Assembly (NCBI GenBank): GCA_019022495.1
Contig: JAFEKR010000023.1
Coordinates: 124,001-188,000, forward strand
Source: Epichloe hybrida
Lineage: Eukaryota > Ascomycota > Sordariomycetes > Hypocreales > Clavicipitaceae
Length of the DNA: 64,000 nucleotides
Direction of reading: 5' to 3'
Below, in pieces: positions 44,912 through 57,940 of this stretch (positions are counted from its first letter, which is position 1; each line of letters starts with the position of its first letter). Below the pieces are notes generated by a model. That model did not search any database. It saw only the letters and a list, made by a program, of their open reading frames with translations, and was not told the DNA's origin. The translations under genes were made by a program, and so were the position numbers.

Positions 44912-47900
44912 AGGAAAACCTTCGCACAAACTTCCGCACCGCTCTAAAGGTCCGGAATCGCCTCTAAAATACAAACCATATTAATATTTGAATTCCTTGC
45001 CTCCATTTACCCCCCCCTATAATATCGCATTACGATAAAGCTAGTAGCAGGAGTGCGGACATGCTAATAGTAATTAATTTAGGAGAAAGGGGGCTAGCAT
45101 AGAGCTACTACTACCTAAACATAGGAATAGGATAGTTTAACATTCAGAGTAGCAAGAATAACCCTATAATAGACTAGATCTAATTTAAACATCTAGATAA
45201 TACAAAATACTATAATAAAATCATAAGCCTTATCCCTAGTAATAAAGTTACTTAGGTATAGTATATTACTAAAGCTATTACTAGGTAAGTAGCAGACTAT
45301 GCCTAAGCTAAAGTAATAGTAATAAACTATAATAATAGTAATATTTATACTACTAAAGAAGCCCTTAAATAAGCCCTTAAAGAGGCTATTAAAGAAGGAA
45401 CTAAAGGAAGTAATACTCTAACCTAGGTAAGCATTACCGCTAGCCTAGCTCCTAAATAAATAAATAGCTTACCTCCCCCCCTCTAGATCCCTAGTAAATA
45501 GGACTAAGAGGTACTTATTAAAGGGAATACTATCTAGGAATTACTTTAGTTTAGGGGCGCGGAAGATATAGTAATAGTAGTAAACAGAGCTATAGGCTAG
45601 GCTATAGTAGTGGTAGCTAGAAGACTCCCTAGTAGGGATATAATTATTACCTTTAAAGAAAACACTGCCTAATATAAAGAAGACTAAAAATAGATTACTA
45701 AAGTATTTAGGCTAGAGGCAGCCCTTTACTATTATATGCTTAGTGTTATTATTAAAGGATTCCTAACTAAACACACCTCTCTTAAGAACCTAGTAATAGA
45801 AATTAGAAAAGCTAATAAGGTAAACATAGTAAAGGTAATAGCAAGATAACCCTAGGGCAAAGGTACCTAAAGAACTACTTTAATACTAGGCCTAGCTAAA
45901 GTAGAAGATGCTAATAAGATATACTAAGATAGTATAGTCTTTAAAGCGAAGCTTTTCCAAACTAAACTATATAATAAGACCTTATAACCCTAATAATACT
46001 ATAATTACTTCTAAATAGGCTATATAGCTAAGTTTTGTAAGGCAGCACTAAGGTATAGTAAGTGTGGAGCTAGCTAATATAAGGATAGAAAGTCCTCTTA
46101 CCCTATAAAAGATAGATAGGTAAAGAAGAACTATATTCTATGCTCTAGGCTATACCTAGCCTAGTTAAGGGACTATCCTATCCTAAAAGAGAAGTAGAAT
46201 ACTACTAAAGCGGGATATCTTAAATAGCCCTCCTGCTTTGCTACCTACTCCCTAAGCAGAGGCTTAACCATACCCTGCAAGAGACCTAGTATAGTAGTAA
46301 AACCTATTATTATAGTAAGTAAAAAGAGAGAATGCCCTATAAATACGGAATAAAGCGCTAAATAACTAAGATTAGGAAGTATTAGATAATATGCGAAGCA
46401 ACTTAGAGCTAGAATAGAGCTAGTATAAGACAGCAGTAACTAACAGCCCCCCTAATTAATATAATAATATTATAAGTCCTTTTCTAGAACGTAAACAAGA
46501 AGAATAAACTAGTATATATAGCGCTCTATTACCAGACTAATATAGATATAATTACGATCTAAGAATAGGAACACATAAGAAACCTATAGCCCCTAGCACT
46601 AGGCCTTGCCTAGTTCTAACTCGTGTATTACGACGGATATAATGTAGTATATATAAATAAGAAACATAGAGTAGGGTTATGGTTAGCCTAGGGAGGGACT
46701 AACTAGTTACTAGTAAAGCTATAAGAAGTTAATATTTACTCCCTTTACTTAGAGGGATATAGTAATAACTAGAACACCCCTATTCACATAATTAACCTAG
46801 AAGAGCCCTATAACTAAAGTGTATTTATAGGTAACTTTAACTAAAAGCACCCCCTCTAGGATAAGCTAGACAGGAAAACTAATAAAGCAAACAAACTACT
46901 AAAGTTCATAGACTAGTAGAGGCTTAGACTTATTACACCCTAGGGCGAACCTATAAGATAATATAAAGATAATAGAGATAGCACTATTAATCTAGTATAG
47001 GCTACGCTAAATATTAGAGTCCACTACAAAGGCGCTAAAGATATCCCTAGATCTAACTATATCCTATAACTAATTAGTATCTTTAATAAATAGTAGGAAG
47101 CTATCCCTTAAGTCCTTAGATATATATAGGGAGCTATAAACTAACCACATGCGAAGGCAAAGGCTGTAATTAGACTCTAGCCCGAAAACGCGCTAGACCC
47201 TTACAATAAAGAGGGAATAAATAACTACATAACATAGCTTATTATAAGCTTATAATAGATCGTGAATAAGGTAGTCTTAAAGAAAGCCTAGGGACTCCCT
47301 AGCCTAGAGGCATAGTAATTAAGAAAAGCCTAAGAGTTAGTTAGTAAAGCAAGGTAAGCTAAGAGATAATAAAGATACTAGAGGACTAACATAAACTAGC
47401 AAGCCTATACTAAGGCAAATAAGGACTAAGAACGCGTTATAAGGGAAGAGAAAAGAAACGCATAGAGGGACGCATTATAAAAGGCTAACACATAGGAAAA
47501 AGACAGAGAGGTCTAGAGGCTTAAGAGGTAGGCCTAACTTCAAAGCTAGGCCCCCCTAGAGCTCCCTAGACTCCCTAAGCTAGAAAGAAGCGAAAACAAC
47601 CCTAACCTAGCTACTACACACAATAATAAGGCTAGCGTACTAGCATAAAGATTCTTCCCTAAGCTAATAGCGGACCTCTTACATATACTAGACCTCTCCT
47701 TCCTAGAGCTAGAAAATACACTACTACTAGATAAAGAACAATTTAGGTAAGAGGAGATTAATAATATCCTAGTAAACATAGCTAGCTAGAAGGCGCTAGG
47801 AGATAATAAACTCCTAGCGGGCCTTATCAAAGCCTATAATAACCTAGCTAAAGATACTATAGCTAGGCTCCTAAATATAGTCCTAGAAATAGGATACTTC

Positions 47901-50900
47901 CTAGCCTACTTCTAAACCATAAGAGTAGTAGTAATTAGGAAACCTAGCAAAACTACTAAGGAAATAAGGAGAGCTAATGCGTAAAGACTAATCTTACTAC
48001 TTAATATAGTAGGAAAGATTATAGAAGTAATAATAGCAAAGTAACTCATAGCCTTTACTAAGGTAAAGGGACTACTCCCTAAACTCTAGATAGGCAATAG
48101 GATAAATAGATTAATAAAAACTATAATAAGAGTCCTTATTAAATACATTAGGGAGGCTTAAGGAAGGGGTAGTATTACCTTACTAACGCAAATAGATATA
48201 TCTTTAGTGTTTAATAAAGTTAGCTACCTATACCTAATACACTTACTTATAAAGATAGGAGTCCTATAATAGCTAATAGTAGTAATATAAAGCTTCCTTA
48301 CGGATAGAACAAGCTAGCTTAGCTTTAATAAAGGACTCTCTAGACTATTTATAATTAAGGCTAGCACCCTATAAGGATTACCCCTCTCCTTAATTCTCTT
48401 CCTACTTTACTTAGTAAAGCTCTATATCTGCCTCTAGGCTATCCTAGGTATAGTAGCTATAGGATTTGCAAATAATATAAATATAGTAGCCTTTAGTAAG
48501 AATATAGTATAGACTTAGAGAAGACTTAAAGCTATATAGAAGATCTATAAGAAATAGGTAAAGTAAGTAAGAGTTAAGTTTAACTTAGCTAAAACTAAAC
48601 TTATATACTTTAGCAAGTCCTATAGACCTCCCTAGGCTAAAGTCTAACTTAGAGCAGAGGAGATAGCGCCTATAGAATTATATAAATTCCTAGGAGTATA
48701 GGTTAATAGGAAACTTAACTAGAGCGCCTATAGAAATATTCTTAAGGGCAAGTTAGCCTAGTAATAGCTTACACTCTCTAAGCTAGTAGTATTAGCCTAG
48801 GGATACAGCTTTAGAGATACTAGACTCCTATATATATAGGTAGTTTAACCTATTCTTACCTATAGAGCGAGCGCTTACCACACCCTTACTAAGAAGGGGG
48901 GATAGCTAAGAGAAGTAGTAAAAAGCTTTATAGTAAATTAATTAGCCTACCTCTAGATTATTATAGGGGCGTTTAAGGCTATACTTATTGTATAACTAAA
49001 AGTTAAGACCTATGTCCCCCCCCTTAACCTTTACCTAAATAAGATAAAGCAAAGGTTTAAAGATAGAATTATTAATAGTAGGATAGCAAGGATAATCTAA
49101 GCCGTAGCTAACTTAGTTGCGACAGTACTACGCTATAGAAGAAGACCCCTACCTATTAATAATAAACTAGACGCGGACCTAGACAAGGAATAGAAGAAAT
49201 AATAGAAGGACTAGCATAATAAAGAGAGGCTAGCCTGGAGTAGATGCGTTAGAGAACTAACTAAAGACTACTTACCCTCCTATAACCCAAAGGAAATCTA
49301 GGAATTTCATACTAATATAAATAAGCATATCTCTTTAATAATCATCTAACTATGCATAGGAAAGATAGGCCTAAATAAGTTCCTATTCTAAAGAAAGGTT
49401 CCTAGGGTAGTTTCGCCCCTATATAGCTGCGGTTAAGCTATAGAAGACTAATACTATGTACTAGTTAATTATAGTAAATATAACCATAGGTAACCTTAGT
49501 AGCAATAGCCCGCTAACGCATAGGAGGCAAGGCTAGCCCTAAATAAACCTTAAAAAGCAAAATATTTAGCCAAATGGTTCCTTAGTATAAGATAACTCTA
49601 ATATTACTTGTTGGCATAGGAACTAGCTATAAGACGGCTTAGAATACCGCTAGACCTGGGCTAAATCCGTTAATAGACAGAAAACCTTCTAATTATAAAT
49701 CTAGCATAAGGGACAGAATAGATAGTGTAGGCATGGAGGTGGGCTAGGGGAGGGACTAATTTTATAATTTATAATTATAATAGAGAATATTTAGGTCTAG
49801 AACTATTATTAGATTAATTTTAACTATAAACTCCGGGTATTATAAGTCCCACTAGCCCGCCGCCGCCCCTACTCTAAGCTAAATTTAAGCCACTACCTTA
49901 TTCCTTCTCTAGGACAGGAATTATATTCGTAGCCACCTAGTCACGATTTTTCATAGGGATAATAGCAAGTAGGAGATGGTTTGTCTCCGCCACGCGCGCA
50001 TTAAGGCGCGTAAGCTAAAAGATAAGCTTAGTATGCTATTCCTTAGAGAAACTAGCCTAGTTTAGGCCTACTACTAAGGCGCTTTATTTCTTCTTTGCCT
50101 AATTACTAGCATAAAGCTTCTTAACCTAGTCCTAGAAGCCTTCTAGGGCCTATTAAGGAAGATATTAGAGCTAGAATAGACTTGCTACTAAGCTAGAATA
50201 GACTTACTACACCCCTATTAGCTATAGAAGCCTAGGTCTTAACTAACTACTAATACTTATTTCAATTACTAGATAAGTTTAGCTAAAATAGTGAATTAGA
50301 CATGGAACCAAGCTAGAGTAAGGGTAATTATTAATTGTTACCTAATGGCATTAATAGTTCTAAACCTAATAGTTAAAACACGTATTAGTGGCCGCCCCTA
50401 TCTAGCGAGTTAGCCCTATTACTAAGCTAGAGTAGGACTAACCTACTAATAATAAGATAGTACTAGTGCCTAAGGTCCTAAACTAAATAAGATTCATAGG
50501 AAATATATTAAACTTCTCTTAGTTTACTAAGCTAAAGCAAATTAGTAGCGGACTAGGCCTAGAGTAAAAGCAAATATAACTTATAGATAGACCCTTCTTT
50601 ATAACCTACGTGTATTGCTTTTTAGTTATAGACTTCCTTAGGAAGTCCTTGTACTTACAAGATTCCTAGGTGGATTAGAGCTAGATAAGCAGTAACACTA
50701 GAGTACTTATAGCTTCTAGCGCTATTATACTAGATTTAGTCTAAATTTGTAGTAAATGTTAGTAAATAACCTAACCCTAGCCTAGGATAGCCTTAAATAG
50801 CTAGAAAGAAAAGAAGAACCTATAGGAAGTTTAATGTAAAGAGAAGAAAGAGACTAGGACCCTAGGGGGGGAGAGCTCTCTTTTATACTAGTGGAGGGGG

Positions 50901-51490
50901 GGGGGGGGATAATTTAGATAACTTACTTAAAAATAAAGCATAATATGATTAATAAATCTAATAACATATAAGTAATCTTAACCTAGGACCGCCCTAGTCT
51001 AGGGCTATAATTACCCTCCCTTAGTGCTAATTAAATAAAACTAGGTACTTAGACTTTACTAGATATATAAGGTAGGAACAGGCTAGTAATAGCTGAAAAG
51101 TAAGGCTACGGGAGAGTAAGCGTAGGAGTAAATAAGAAGTGAATTAACGCTATAAATCTAGATTCACTTTGCCCTAGCCTAAAGCAAAGAGACTTAGGAT
51201 AGGCGTGTTATTATACTAGAGTAGGACTAGAAGGGGCCTATAAACTCTTATTTTATATATTTTTTCTTTCTTTTTCTTTTTAATAGGATAAGGCTAGTGT
51301 AAGCTAGTAATAAATACCTATAATAGGAAACACACCAAGTAGCGCAGACTTATTACAAGGCTAGCGCTGGCTTGTACATAGATGTAAGGGGGTTTTTCTT
51401 CCTAGTATAGGGTTTTCCCTTTTGACTTAGTAGTAGGAGTACTAGTAATAGCTATCTATAGAGCTAACTAGCGTAAATAATATATATATA
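44912..51490 (+). mobile_element. Tad-like LINE nested in the Copia integrase, RIP-killed
   Basis: The insertion is flanked by exact 14-base copies of TAAGATTAAAGATA (44898-44911 and 51491-51504) and ends in a TA-rich tail, as for a target-primed non-LTR element. Three cysteine/histidine knuckles of the ORF1 gag type lie near 45998-46205 (CYNC, IAKFCKA, YSKCGAS). An APE-type endonuclease region follows near 46490-46920 (LFWNVNKKN, IGNFN). The reverse transcriptase is visible near 48060-48760: TQIDISLVFNKVSYLYL, then GLPLSLILFLLYL and GFANNINIVAFSK. A C-terminal CxC..H region lies near 49405-49450. Every frame is full of TAG/TAA stops. The purpose of the last 1.9 kb (49,560-51,490) is unclear; it may be a long 3' UTR. 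A G12 run lies near 50886-50897. Confidence 0.85.
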
Positions 51491-54020
51491 TAAGATTAAA
51501 GATATCCTTATTAAGGCTTACTATAGTATTAGTAAGGTTAAGTAATATTATAGGCCACTTTAAAGAGCCTATAATATTATCTAACAGGAATGCCTAATAA
51601 TACCAGAGCCCGTGGTATTACAAATAGTAGTTAAAGCTATGAATAACACTATAGGATTAAATAGTCTTATGCTAATAGTCCTTATTTTTAGCGTGTATTC
51701 TTGTATAGTTAAGGAATTACCTCTATCACTAGATATCACGTAGTAAGCCCTTATGATCTAACTAGTAATGAAGGAAGTTAAGCGTATTTATGCCTAGCGG
51801 AAAGTTAGTAATACCCTTGCTATAAGGAATAGTCCTAATATCTCTATAACTATTAACCTCCCACTAGGATTGCTTATATATATATAGCGTAAAGGTAAAG
51901 GATAGGCAGGCCCCTATAAGCTATTAGCTATAAAAGGCAAGACTTACACTCTTAAGCTCCCTTAAGGCCCTAAGGCCTTTAGATTAATATCTATTAGGCC
52001 TTTTTATAAAGATCCTAATAAAGAGAGACCTCCTAAGAGTGTAAATAACTAAGACGCCTCCCTATAACCTATAGCTATCCCTCCTACTAATCCCCTAAGG
52101 CAAGGACCTAGAAGACCTTAGAAGAACCCCCCTATTATTATGTCTAATATTAATTACATAAATTAAATAAAAGATAAGACTAATATCTTTCTATTAGCTA
52201 AGGAAAGCTCTAACCTTAAGCTTATAATTTAATTACATAAGGAAGGAATTATTAAGACCCCTAGTAAACCCTTTAAGCTATTTACTAAAGCTAAGATTAA
52301 TTCTCTAATTAAATAAGGCATATTTAAATTTATTAAGTATAATAAAAGAGAGCATAGTAGAGTTTAAATTTTTAATTCCTATATTATTAATAAGGTAAAG
52401 GGTAAGATAATAGATTCATACAAGAATTTAAGGCTTATAATCCAAGGTTATAGCAATAAGAAGAAGCTAGCAATCCTCACATAGGCCCTAATAATCTAGT
52501 AAGCTAGCTAGTGATTAATCCTTGTAATAGCACCTACGTTATTATTGCTAGGCCTTATCCTCTAGCTTTGTGATATTATATAGGCCTATATATAAGTACA
52601 AACGCTTCTTAGTTATATAATCCTAGCCTAAATCCCTATCTAAATCCGTTACCTATACCTTATAGGCATAATAATGTAAGTAATTAAGCCTCTATATAGT
52701 ATTATAGAAGCTAGCACCTACTAGTAAGTAATGTATTATTATTACTATAGAGAAATACTCTAGATAATAACCTCTACGTTTAACCTATACCTGCTTATAA
52801 TAACAAAGGAGAACCTAACCTTTATGTGTATAGGGATGTAAACTAATAATATAATTAGACTATCTGACTATAAGTTCTCTTAATAAGAGGAAGATTAATT
52901 AAAAGCCGCTTCTTTTACTACTAAACTAAAGTAAATCCTTTCTATAGGGAACCTACTAACCTTTAATAGTAGTATTATTACTCTTAAAAATAATATAATT
53001 ACGCTAAGGTAAAAAGGCTAGAGTAAAAAGCTTTAGTTAATCCTACTAACTAATTTAAAATAGGCATATATAGAATAATAAGCTTAAGGCATATATATTA
53101 CCTTAATCTACTAACCTAAAGCTTGCTTTAACCTCTCTGTTACTACATAACACTAAGAGCCATTACCTTAAGATATAAAGAGCCTAAACTAATAGATTTA
53201 ATAGTAAATTAATAATCTAAGCTAAGGATTAAGGTTTATACTATTTAATCTTAAAAAGGTAAAGCTTTTTATATTTATAAATAGATTATTTGCTAACAAC
53301 TAGGACCTTACTTCCTAGCTAGGCTATATGCTTATCCTAGCTAGTGAAGTCTAAGAGAAAAGCACCTTTATAATCTAAGGTAATATTATATACTATAGCT
53401 TTACTAAGAGTAAGAGAGTTATAAGAAGTATACTTACCTCTAAGATCTATAGTATAGTTACTAGTGCTAATATAGCTTACGTGGTCTTAATAATACTTAG
53501 GTTAATTACCTATTAATTAAACCTCCCTATGATTCCTATTATTATTTATACTAATTTATACTCTTTATATAAATACCTTATTAAGCTTAGTACTATAAAG
53601 GAGAAGCGTCTTATAATTAATATCATAGCCCTTTATTAATTATATAAGCAACAAGAGATCTACGAGATTAAATGAATTAATAGGAATAATAACCTTACTA
53701 ATGCATTTATAAAGGCATTGCTAAATAAGGCATTTAAGAGGTTTATTATAAGTAATAAGGCAACTATTAGGATAGAAGGGTAGGTTACGTAATTATAACG
53801 TTTGTATTAATCTAATAAGATTAAAGGTGTTAAGAATTAGGCCTACTTATCCTTACATAGGCTTATAGATTGAATTTTGTTATTTATTATACCTCTTCCC
53901 CTTGCTCTTTTCTTATAATATTATTTGTAATTATTTAATCTTATTTGTTCCTTAATTCCTATTCACTTCTCTTATTAATATTATGCGTTAATAATTATAT
54001 TAAAGAGAGAGAGTTTCTAG

Positions 54021-54316
54021 TGTTAGAATAAGCATAATATTAATAAGGGTACGCACCTCTAATTAGGTAAGCGCGTTATATTACAAACCTATATATCTAG
54101 CCTAACCGCGCTGTAATTAGGGTTAGCATATATAGCCTCTTCGCTAATAACCCTAATTAAGGCCCCTTTTCCTATAATAAATAGCGCACTCTCTTTGCTT
54201 CTATTTAATCCCTCTTTTACTTGCTTTAATAGACTAGAATATATAATAATTACGTGCACTTTAGTCCACCCCGAAAACCCTACGCGTAGGTCAATGGTAT
54301 CCTGTAGATACTAACA
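54021..54316 (+). repeat. Copia element, 3' LTR
   Basis: 296 bp, aligned to the 5' LTR without gaps in the parts I compared. All differences I checked are C/T or G/A transitions. Here the inner (left) 220 bases are mutated and the outer 70 bases keep CpG sites (for example CCTACGCGTAGG). Confidence 0.9.
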
Positions 54317-54437
54317 AATTTACTTCTAACCTTTAATAGTAGCCTTATAAAGCCTTTCTAAGGTCTTATTTGAAGTCTTTATTAATAATAGTTCTAGATA
54401 TTTACTTATAATTTCTTCTTTTATAAGTTTCTATAGG

Positions 54438-55400
54438 TGTTAGTTACACTAGGGTGCCTGCGCAGGTAGGATAATCCCGTAATATTAAAGTTAATAATAG
54501 TTAGATAGATAGCTAGGAAAGAGAGAGAAGAGAGGGAAAGTCTAGATGCTAGGAAAGTAAGCGAAATTTGTATATAAGGCAAAAGAGAGAGTAGCGAATT
54601 AATATAGCTAATTATATCGCGTGCATCACGCTAGACCTATAATTTAGTCTAGTCTTTAGCTATAATTAAACTAATAAAAATCTAAAGGAATTAACACTAG
54701 TAGTCTCTCTTTTTCCTTTATAGCTAAAGAGCTTAAAAACATAATAAAAAGTAAATTAAAGGAAAGTATATATAAGTAAATCCCTTAATAGAAATCTGCT
54801 ACTTTAATTAGCTATTATAGTATTAGTTAATTAAATTAATCCGTTAGTCCTTACCTAAGCTTCTATCCCCAAATATTATAAGTCTTTTTACCTATCCTTT
54901 AATATAAATTATTAATTTATTTAAATTAATTAAAGAGGAAAGTAATAAATTTAGCAATGCTTTTATTATTGCATTTGCTAGATTATTGTTACTATTAATT
55001 TACCTAACTTTATAGATCTTATGCCTCTTGTATAATTAATAAAGAGCTATAATATTAATTATTAGTCTCTTTTCCTTTGTGGTTCCTAGCTTTATAAGGT
55101 ATTTATATAATAAAAAAAAGTTAGTATAGAGAATTATAGGAATTTAAGGCATCTTTAATTAATCCGTGATCTAATGTAAAGTCATAGAAATCGCGTAGGT
55201 AATATCTGCGCCTTGAACTATGCTATATAATTCAGAGGTAAGCGCGCTATAAGTGACTCTCTTGCTCTTTGTTAAGCTATATATAATAATGTTACCTTTT
55301 ATAATAAAGTATTAGGAACTAGCCTTATGGCTACTGCGTATAAGCGTTTAGAATAAGAATATTATTCTTATAAAAGGAAAGAAAAGCTTTACTAAACATT
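54438..55400 (-). mobile_element. Second Copia family, truncated copy with 3' LTR
   Basis: The LTR occupies 54438-54696 (259 bp, starts TGTTAATTCC on the minus strand, ends GTGTAACTAACA). It matches the plus-strand LTR at 63135. A purine-rich tract lies just upstream of it on the minus strand (54705-54722). Minus-strand translation of about 55300-54850 shows RNase H: SLTKSKRVTYSALTSELYSI, then GADITYAISMTL, RKRLIINIIAL and NSNNNLANAI. The rest of pol and the 5' LTR are missing, so the copy is truncated on its 5' side somewhere near 55,400. Confidence 0.75.
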
Positions 55401-56526
55401 ATATAGCATCCGAATATATATCCCCTTATATGCGGTCCGTGCGTAGTCTACGCAAAGCCCTAACCTCTTTACCTAAAGTATATATACTTTCTAGAGCTTT
55501 CCTAAAGCTAGACTTAACCTAAGCTTATAGCTTAAGTCTATAATATACCCCTATACTTATCCCCCCCTTTCTCCTCCTATAAAAAAAGTAAGTATATATT
55601 AATACTAGACCCCTATTAGGTAATTACTATAGAAAAACCTAGTAAGGTAATATAAGTAGCCTAGCAAAGCTAGTAAGTTACTAGGTAAGGTTATATCTTT
55701 ACTATATAAAGTAAAAATCTTTTTAGTATAATAAGTACCTTACTTTACTCTAGTCTTACCCTTAAAAACACTAGCTACCTCTTTTAAAACCCCTTACTAC
55801 TAGCTATCTCCTTACTTCCTTTACCCCCTTAACTTTACCCTAATCTTATATTCTATCTATTACTTACTAAATTTAAGCTTTACTTTAAAATAGCCCCCTT
55901 ATTAGTAATTATCTAGCCTCTTATTATATAATATACCTCCCTTATCTACTCCTAGCTATTATTTATAAATATAAATAACCTATGCTTTAATTAGAGCTTA
56001 ACTAATTTATCCTAAAATATAAATAACCTATCCCCTTCCCTTAACTTTATATCCTTTTACCTCCCTATTATTATAACTTCTTTTTCTTATACCCTTTTTA
56101 CTCTTATTTATTAATTATCTCCTAACCTTAAAGCTCCTTTTTTATATCTAGTTTACTTTTTATTATAAGTAGTATTATCTCTCTCTCTAACTAATATACT
56201 ACTAGTCAGAGAATTGTATGTAGTGTAATTAATGTAGTTTTTGGGGGGTAGCTTGTAATTGTAGTGTAATTATTCCTAGGCTGTAATTAATTAATTGTAA
56301 TTGCTAGGTATATGTAATTAATTGTAGTTGTAGTTGTAATTATTACAACTACAACTACACAATTACATGTAATTGTTACTAAAAATAGAAATATTATATC
56401 TAATAAGGCTATGTTTTTCTTAGATATTCTCTTATAAATATTAATATAAGACTTTCTTTATTTACTATTTTTCTTAATTAGTTACTTAATTTCTAATATC
56501 TAACTTTTTTAAAGATTTTACTATAA
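55400..56526. other. AT-rich RIP-mutated DNA, no identified element
   Basis: No gene or clear element end is visible in 55,400-56,200; the sequence is T/C-rich and probably derived from older repeats. A palindrome-bearing segment at 56207-56380 is listed separately. Confidence 0.4.
56207..56380. repeat. Palindrome-rich segment with CAGAG start (locus 1)
   Basis: After CTAGTCAGAGAATTGTA come many short TGTAATT/TGTAGTT units, then an inverted repeat centred at 56341 whose 17-base arms (56324-56340 and 56342-56358) are perfect and extend imperfectly to about 56313-56370. A comparable structure with different unit sequence lies at 63802-63960. CAGAG ends with subterminal short repeats recall hAT transposon termini; this is a guess. 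Confidence 0.4.
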
Positions 56527-56531
56527 CTAGG

Positions 56532-56722
56532 TGTGAGAACAAAGGGATAGCTAGGCAAGAGGTATGGAGGCGCTTGTATATTGACTAAAGCTTGCTAGGT
56601 CTAAGTGTGTTATGCGTGCAAGTTGCTAACTTATAGCTAGTGGCTTGCTAGTGTTACGTGAACCTAGCCCTACAGCGTGGTACGCTAGCGGGGTGCACCC
56701 GTGTTGTAAGTAAGGCCTTATA
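56532..56722 (-). repeat. Gypsy element, 3' LTR
   Basis: 191 bp. The outer end keeps TGTGAG whereas the inner end reads TTATA where the partner's outer end has CTCACA. Confidence 0.88.
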
Positions 56723-56959
56723 ATTATCCCCCTACTTATAGCTAGGCTCCTAAACGGCTTTCCCTAGCCTTAATATAGCTATTTACTAACTAGCTAATAA
56801 TAAAAATAATAACAAATAAATTAGTTAGCTTTGTAATATAAATTTTATTATGACTTACTATTACATCGCTCCCTTTTCCTCCTTATAACTCTAGACTATT
56901 CTAATTAATTTTAATTAGACTTTATTTACCCTAACTTATTACGCACCTATCCTTACTAT

Positions 56960-57940
56960 TTTATTATAGAAGCTAACGCTATTTGCTTCTATAAGTGCTC
57001 TTATATACACTACTTACGTACTAGCTACGCTAACTTTAAGAGACACCTGCTAATTAAGGCTACTTTACTAAGGATTATATGTAGTTTTCCTTATTCTTTA
57101 CTTAGGAGTAACGCTACTAGGGATAAGTAGTTAAAGTGTTATCTCTAATGTAATAAGCGTGGCAATACCTATAAGATAGTAAGTCACTTAGTATTCTATT
57201 ACTATATACTTCTAACTTACTAACTTTTCTATACTAAGCTATAGTAATAATAGCTAGTAACTTTTCTAACCTAATGGTTATTTATAAGTAGGTATAGGCC
57301 CTTATAGGCACTACTATTTCTACCCTGAACGAAGAGGGCGTTAGTGTTTTTTTAGAGAAGACTTACTATGGCTTTGCTAAGTGTGTCCTTAACTTAGTTA
57401 TAGGATTTAACTATATAAATACCTTACACTACATTACCTTTAGGTTAACTAGTACTATAAAGGCGCATTAAGTCTGTTAAATCCTAACCTAATTACTTAT
57501 TATTTACTAACCTTTCTATATAGGCTGCCTTTATTTCTTACTAGAGCTATTTAGTCTCTTAGTAGTAGTTATAAGTTACCTTAGTAGCCACGGCCCTATT
57601 CCCCCCTTTTCTAGTTTACCTTAGCTTTTTATTATCTATTTGCTAAGGCTTTACTAATACTTTAACAGGAGGACCCAGAGGATACTATAGCTATATAGGA
57701 AGCGCGTATAGTTCTTTAGCTTTATTTATTAGATCTAGGCTATATTACCTAGGCTATAGTAATACACTGCTTCTTCTATGCTATAGAGGAGGTAATTTAG
57801 GCTAATAAGAATAAGGCGGAGTATGGGTTTGTTAATAGTAAGGTTATCTCCTATCTGGGGGCTATAATAGAGGGTTTTCTAATTACTTTACCTACGCTTT
57901 AGGCGCTGTTTTCTTTGTTTTTTTATAATATAACGTAAGC
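56960..57940 (+). pseudogene. Degenerate extra ORF, antisense to the Gypsy element
   Basis: Plus-strand translation between the chromodomain end and the 3' LTR gives long coherent stretches. Near 56965 there is a cysteine/histidine-rich segment (ICFYKCSYIHY, then LRTSYANFKRHL, then LKCYL-stop-CNKRGNTYK). At 57668-57937 a frame is interrupted only by stops at likely former Gln/Trp codons (QEDPEDTIAI, EARIVL, LLDLGYIT, AIVIHCFFYAIEEVI, GFVNSKVISYLGAIIEGF). I do not recognise the protein. The first segment could be a zinc finger. It may be an extra antisense gene of the element or an older nested insertion. Confidence 0.45.

Larger units (their letters stand above)
41348..54316 (+). mobile_element. 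Copia-type LTR retrotransposon, RIP-killed, split by a LINE
   Basis: The element has LTRs of equal length (296 bp; 41348-41643 and 54021-54316), starts TGTTGGAAC, ends CTAACA and is flanked by the 5-bp duplication AATTT (41343-41347, 54317-54321). A purine tract at 54002-54013 precedes the 3' LTR. Without the nested LINE it would be about 6.4 kb. Conceptual translation, with stops, shows a zinc-knuckle-like region near 43665-43706. Integrase follows (ARFIKDISTKTMWEAL and LGPPDLIIIDTG near 44740-44850), resuming after the LINE at 51505. Reverse transcriptase spans about 52180-53120 and RNase H about 53250-53760 (KEKRLIINIIAL, INRNNNLTNAF region). The order integrase-RT-RNase H makes it Ty1/Copia. 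Stops are mostly TAA/TAG at former Gln and Trp codons. Confidence 0.9.

Noticed and set aside
47546..47779. 77-codon minus-strand open frame in the LINE
   Set aside because: It is antisense to LINE ORF2 and rich in Ser/Leu; a chance frame.
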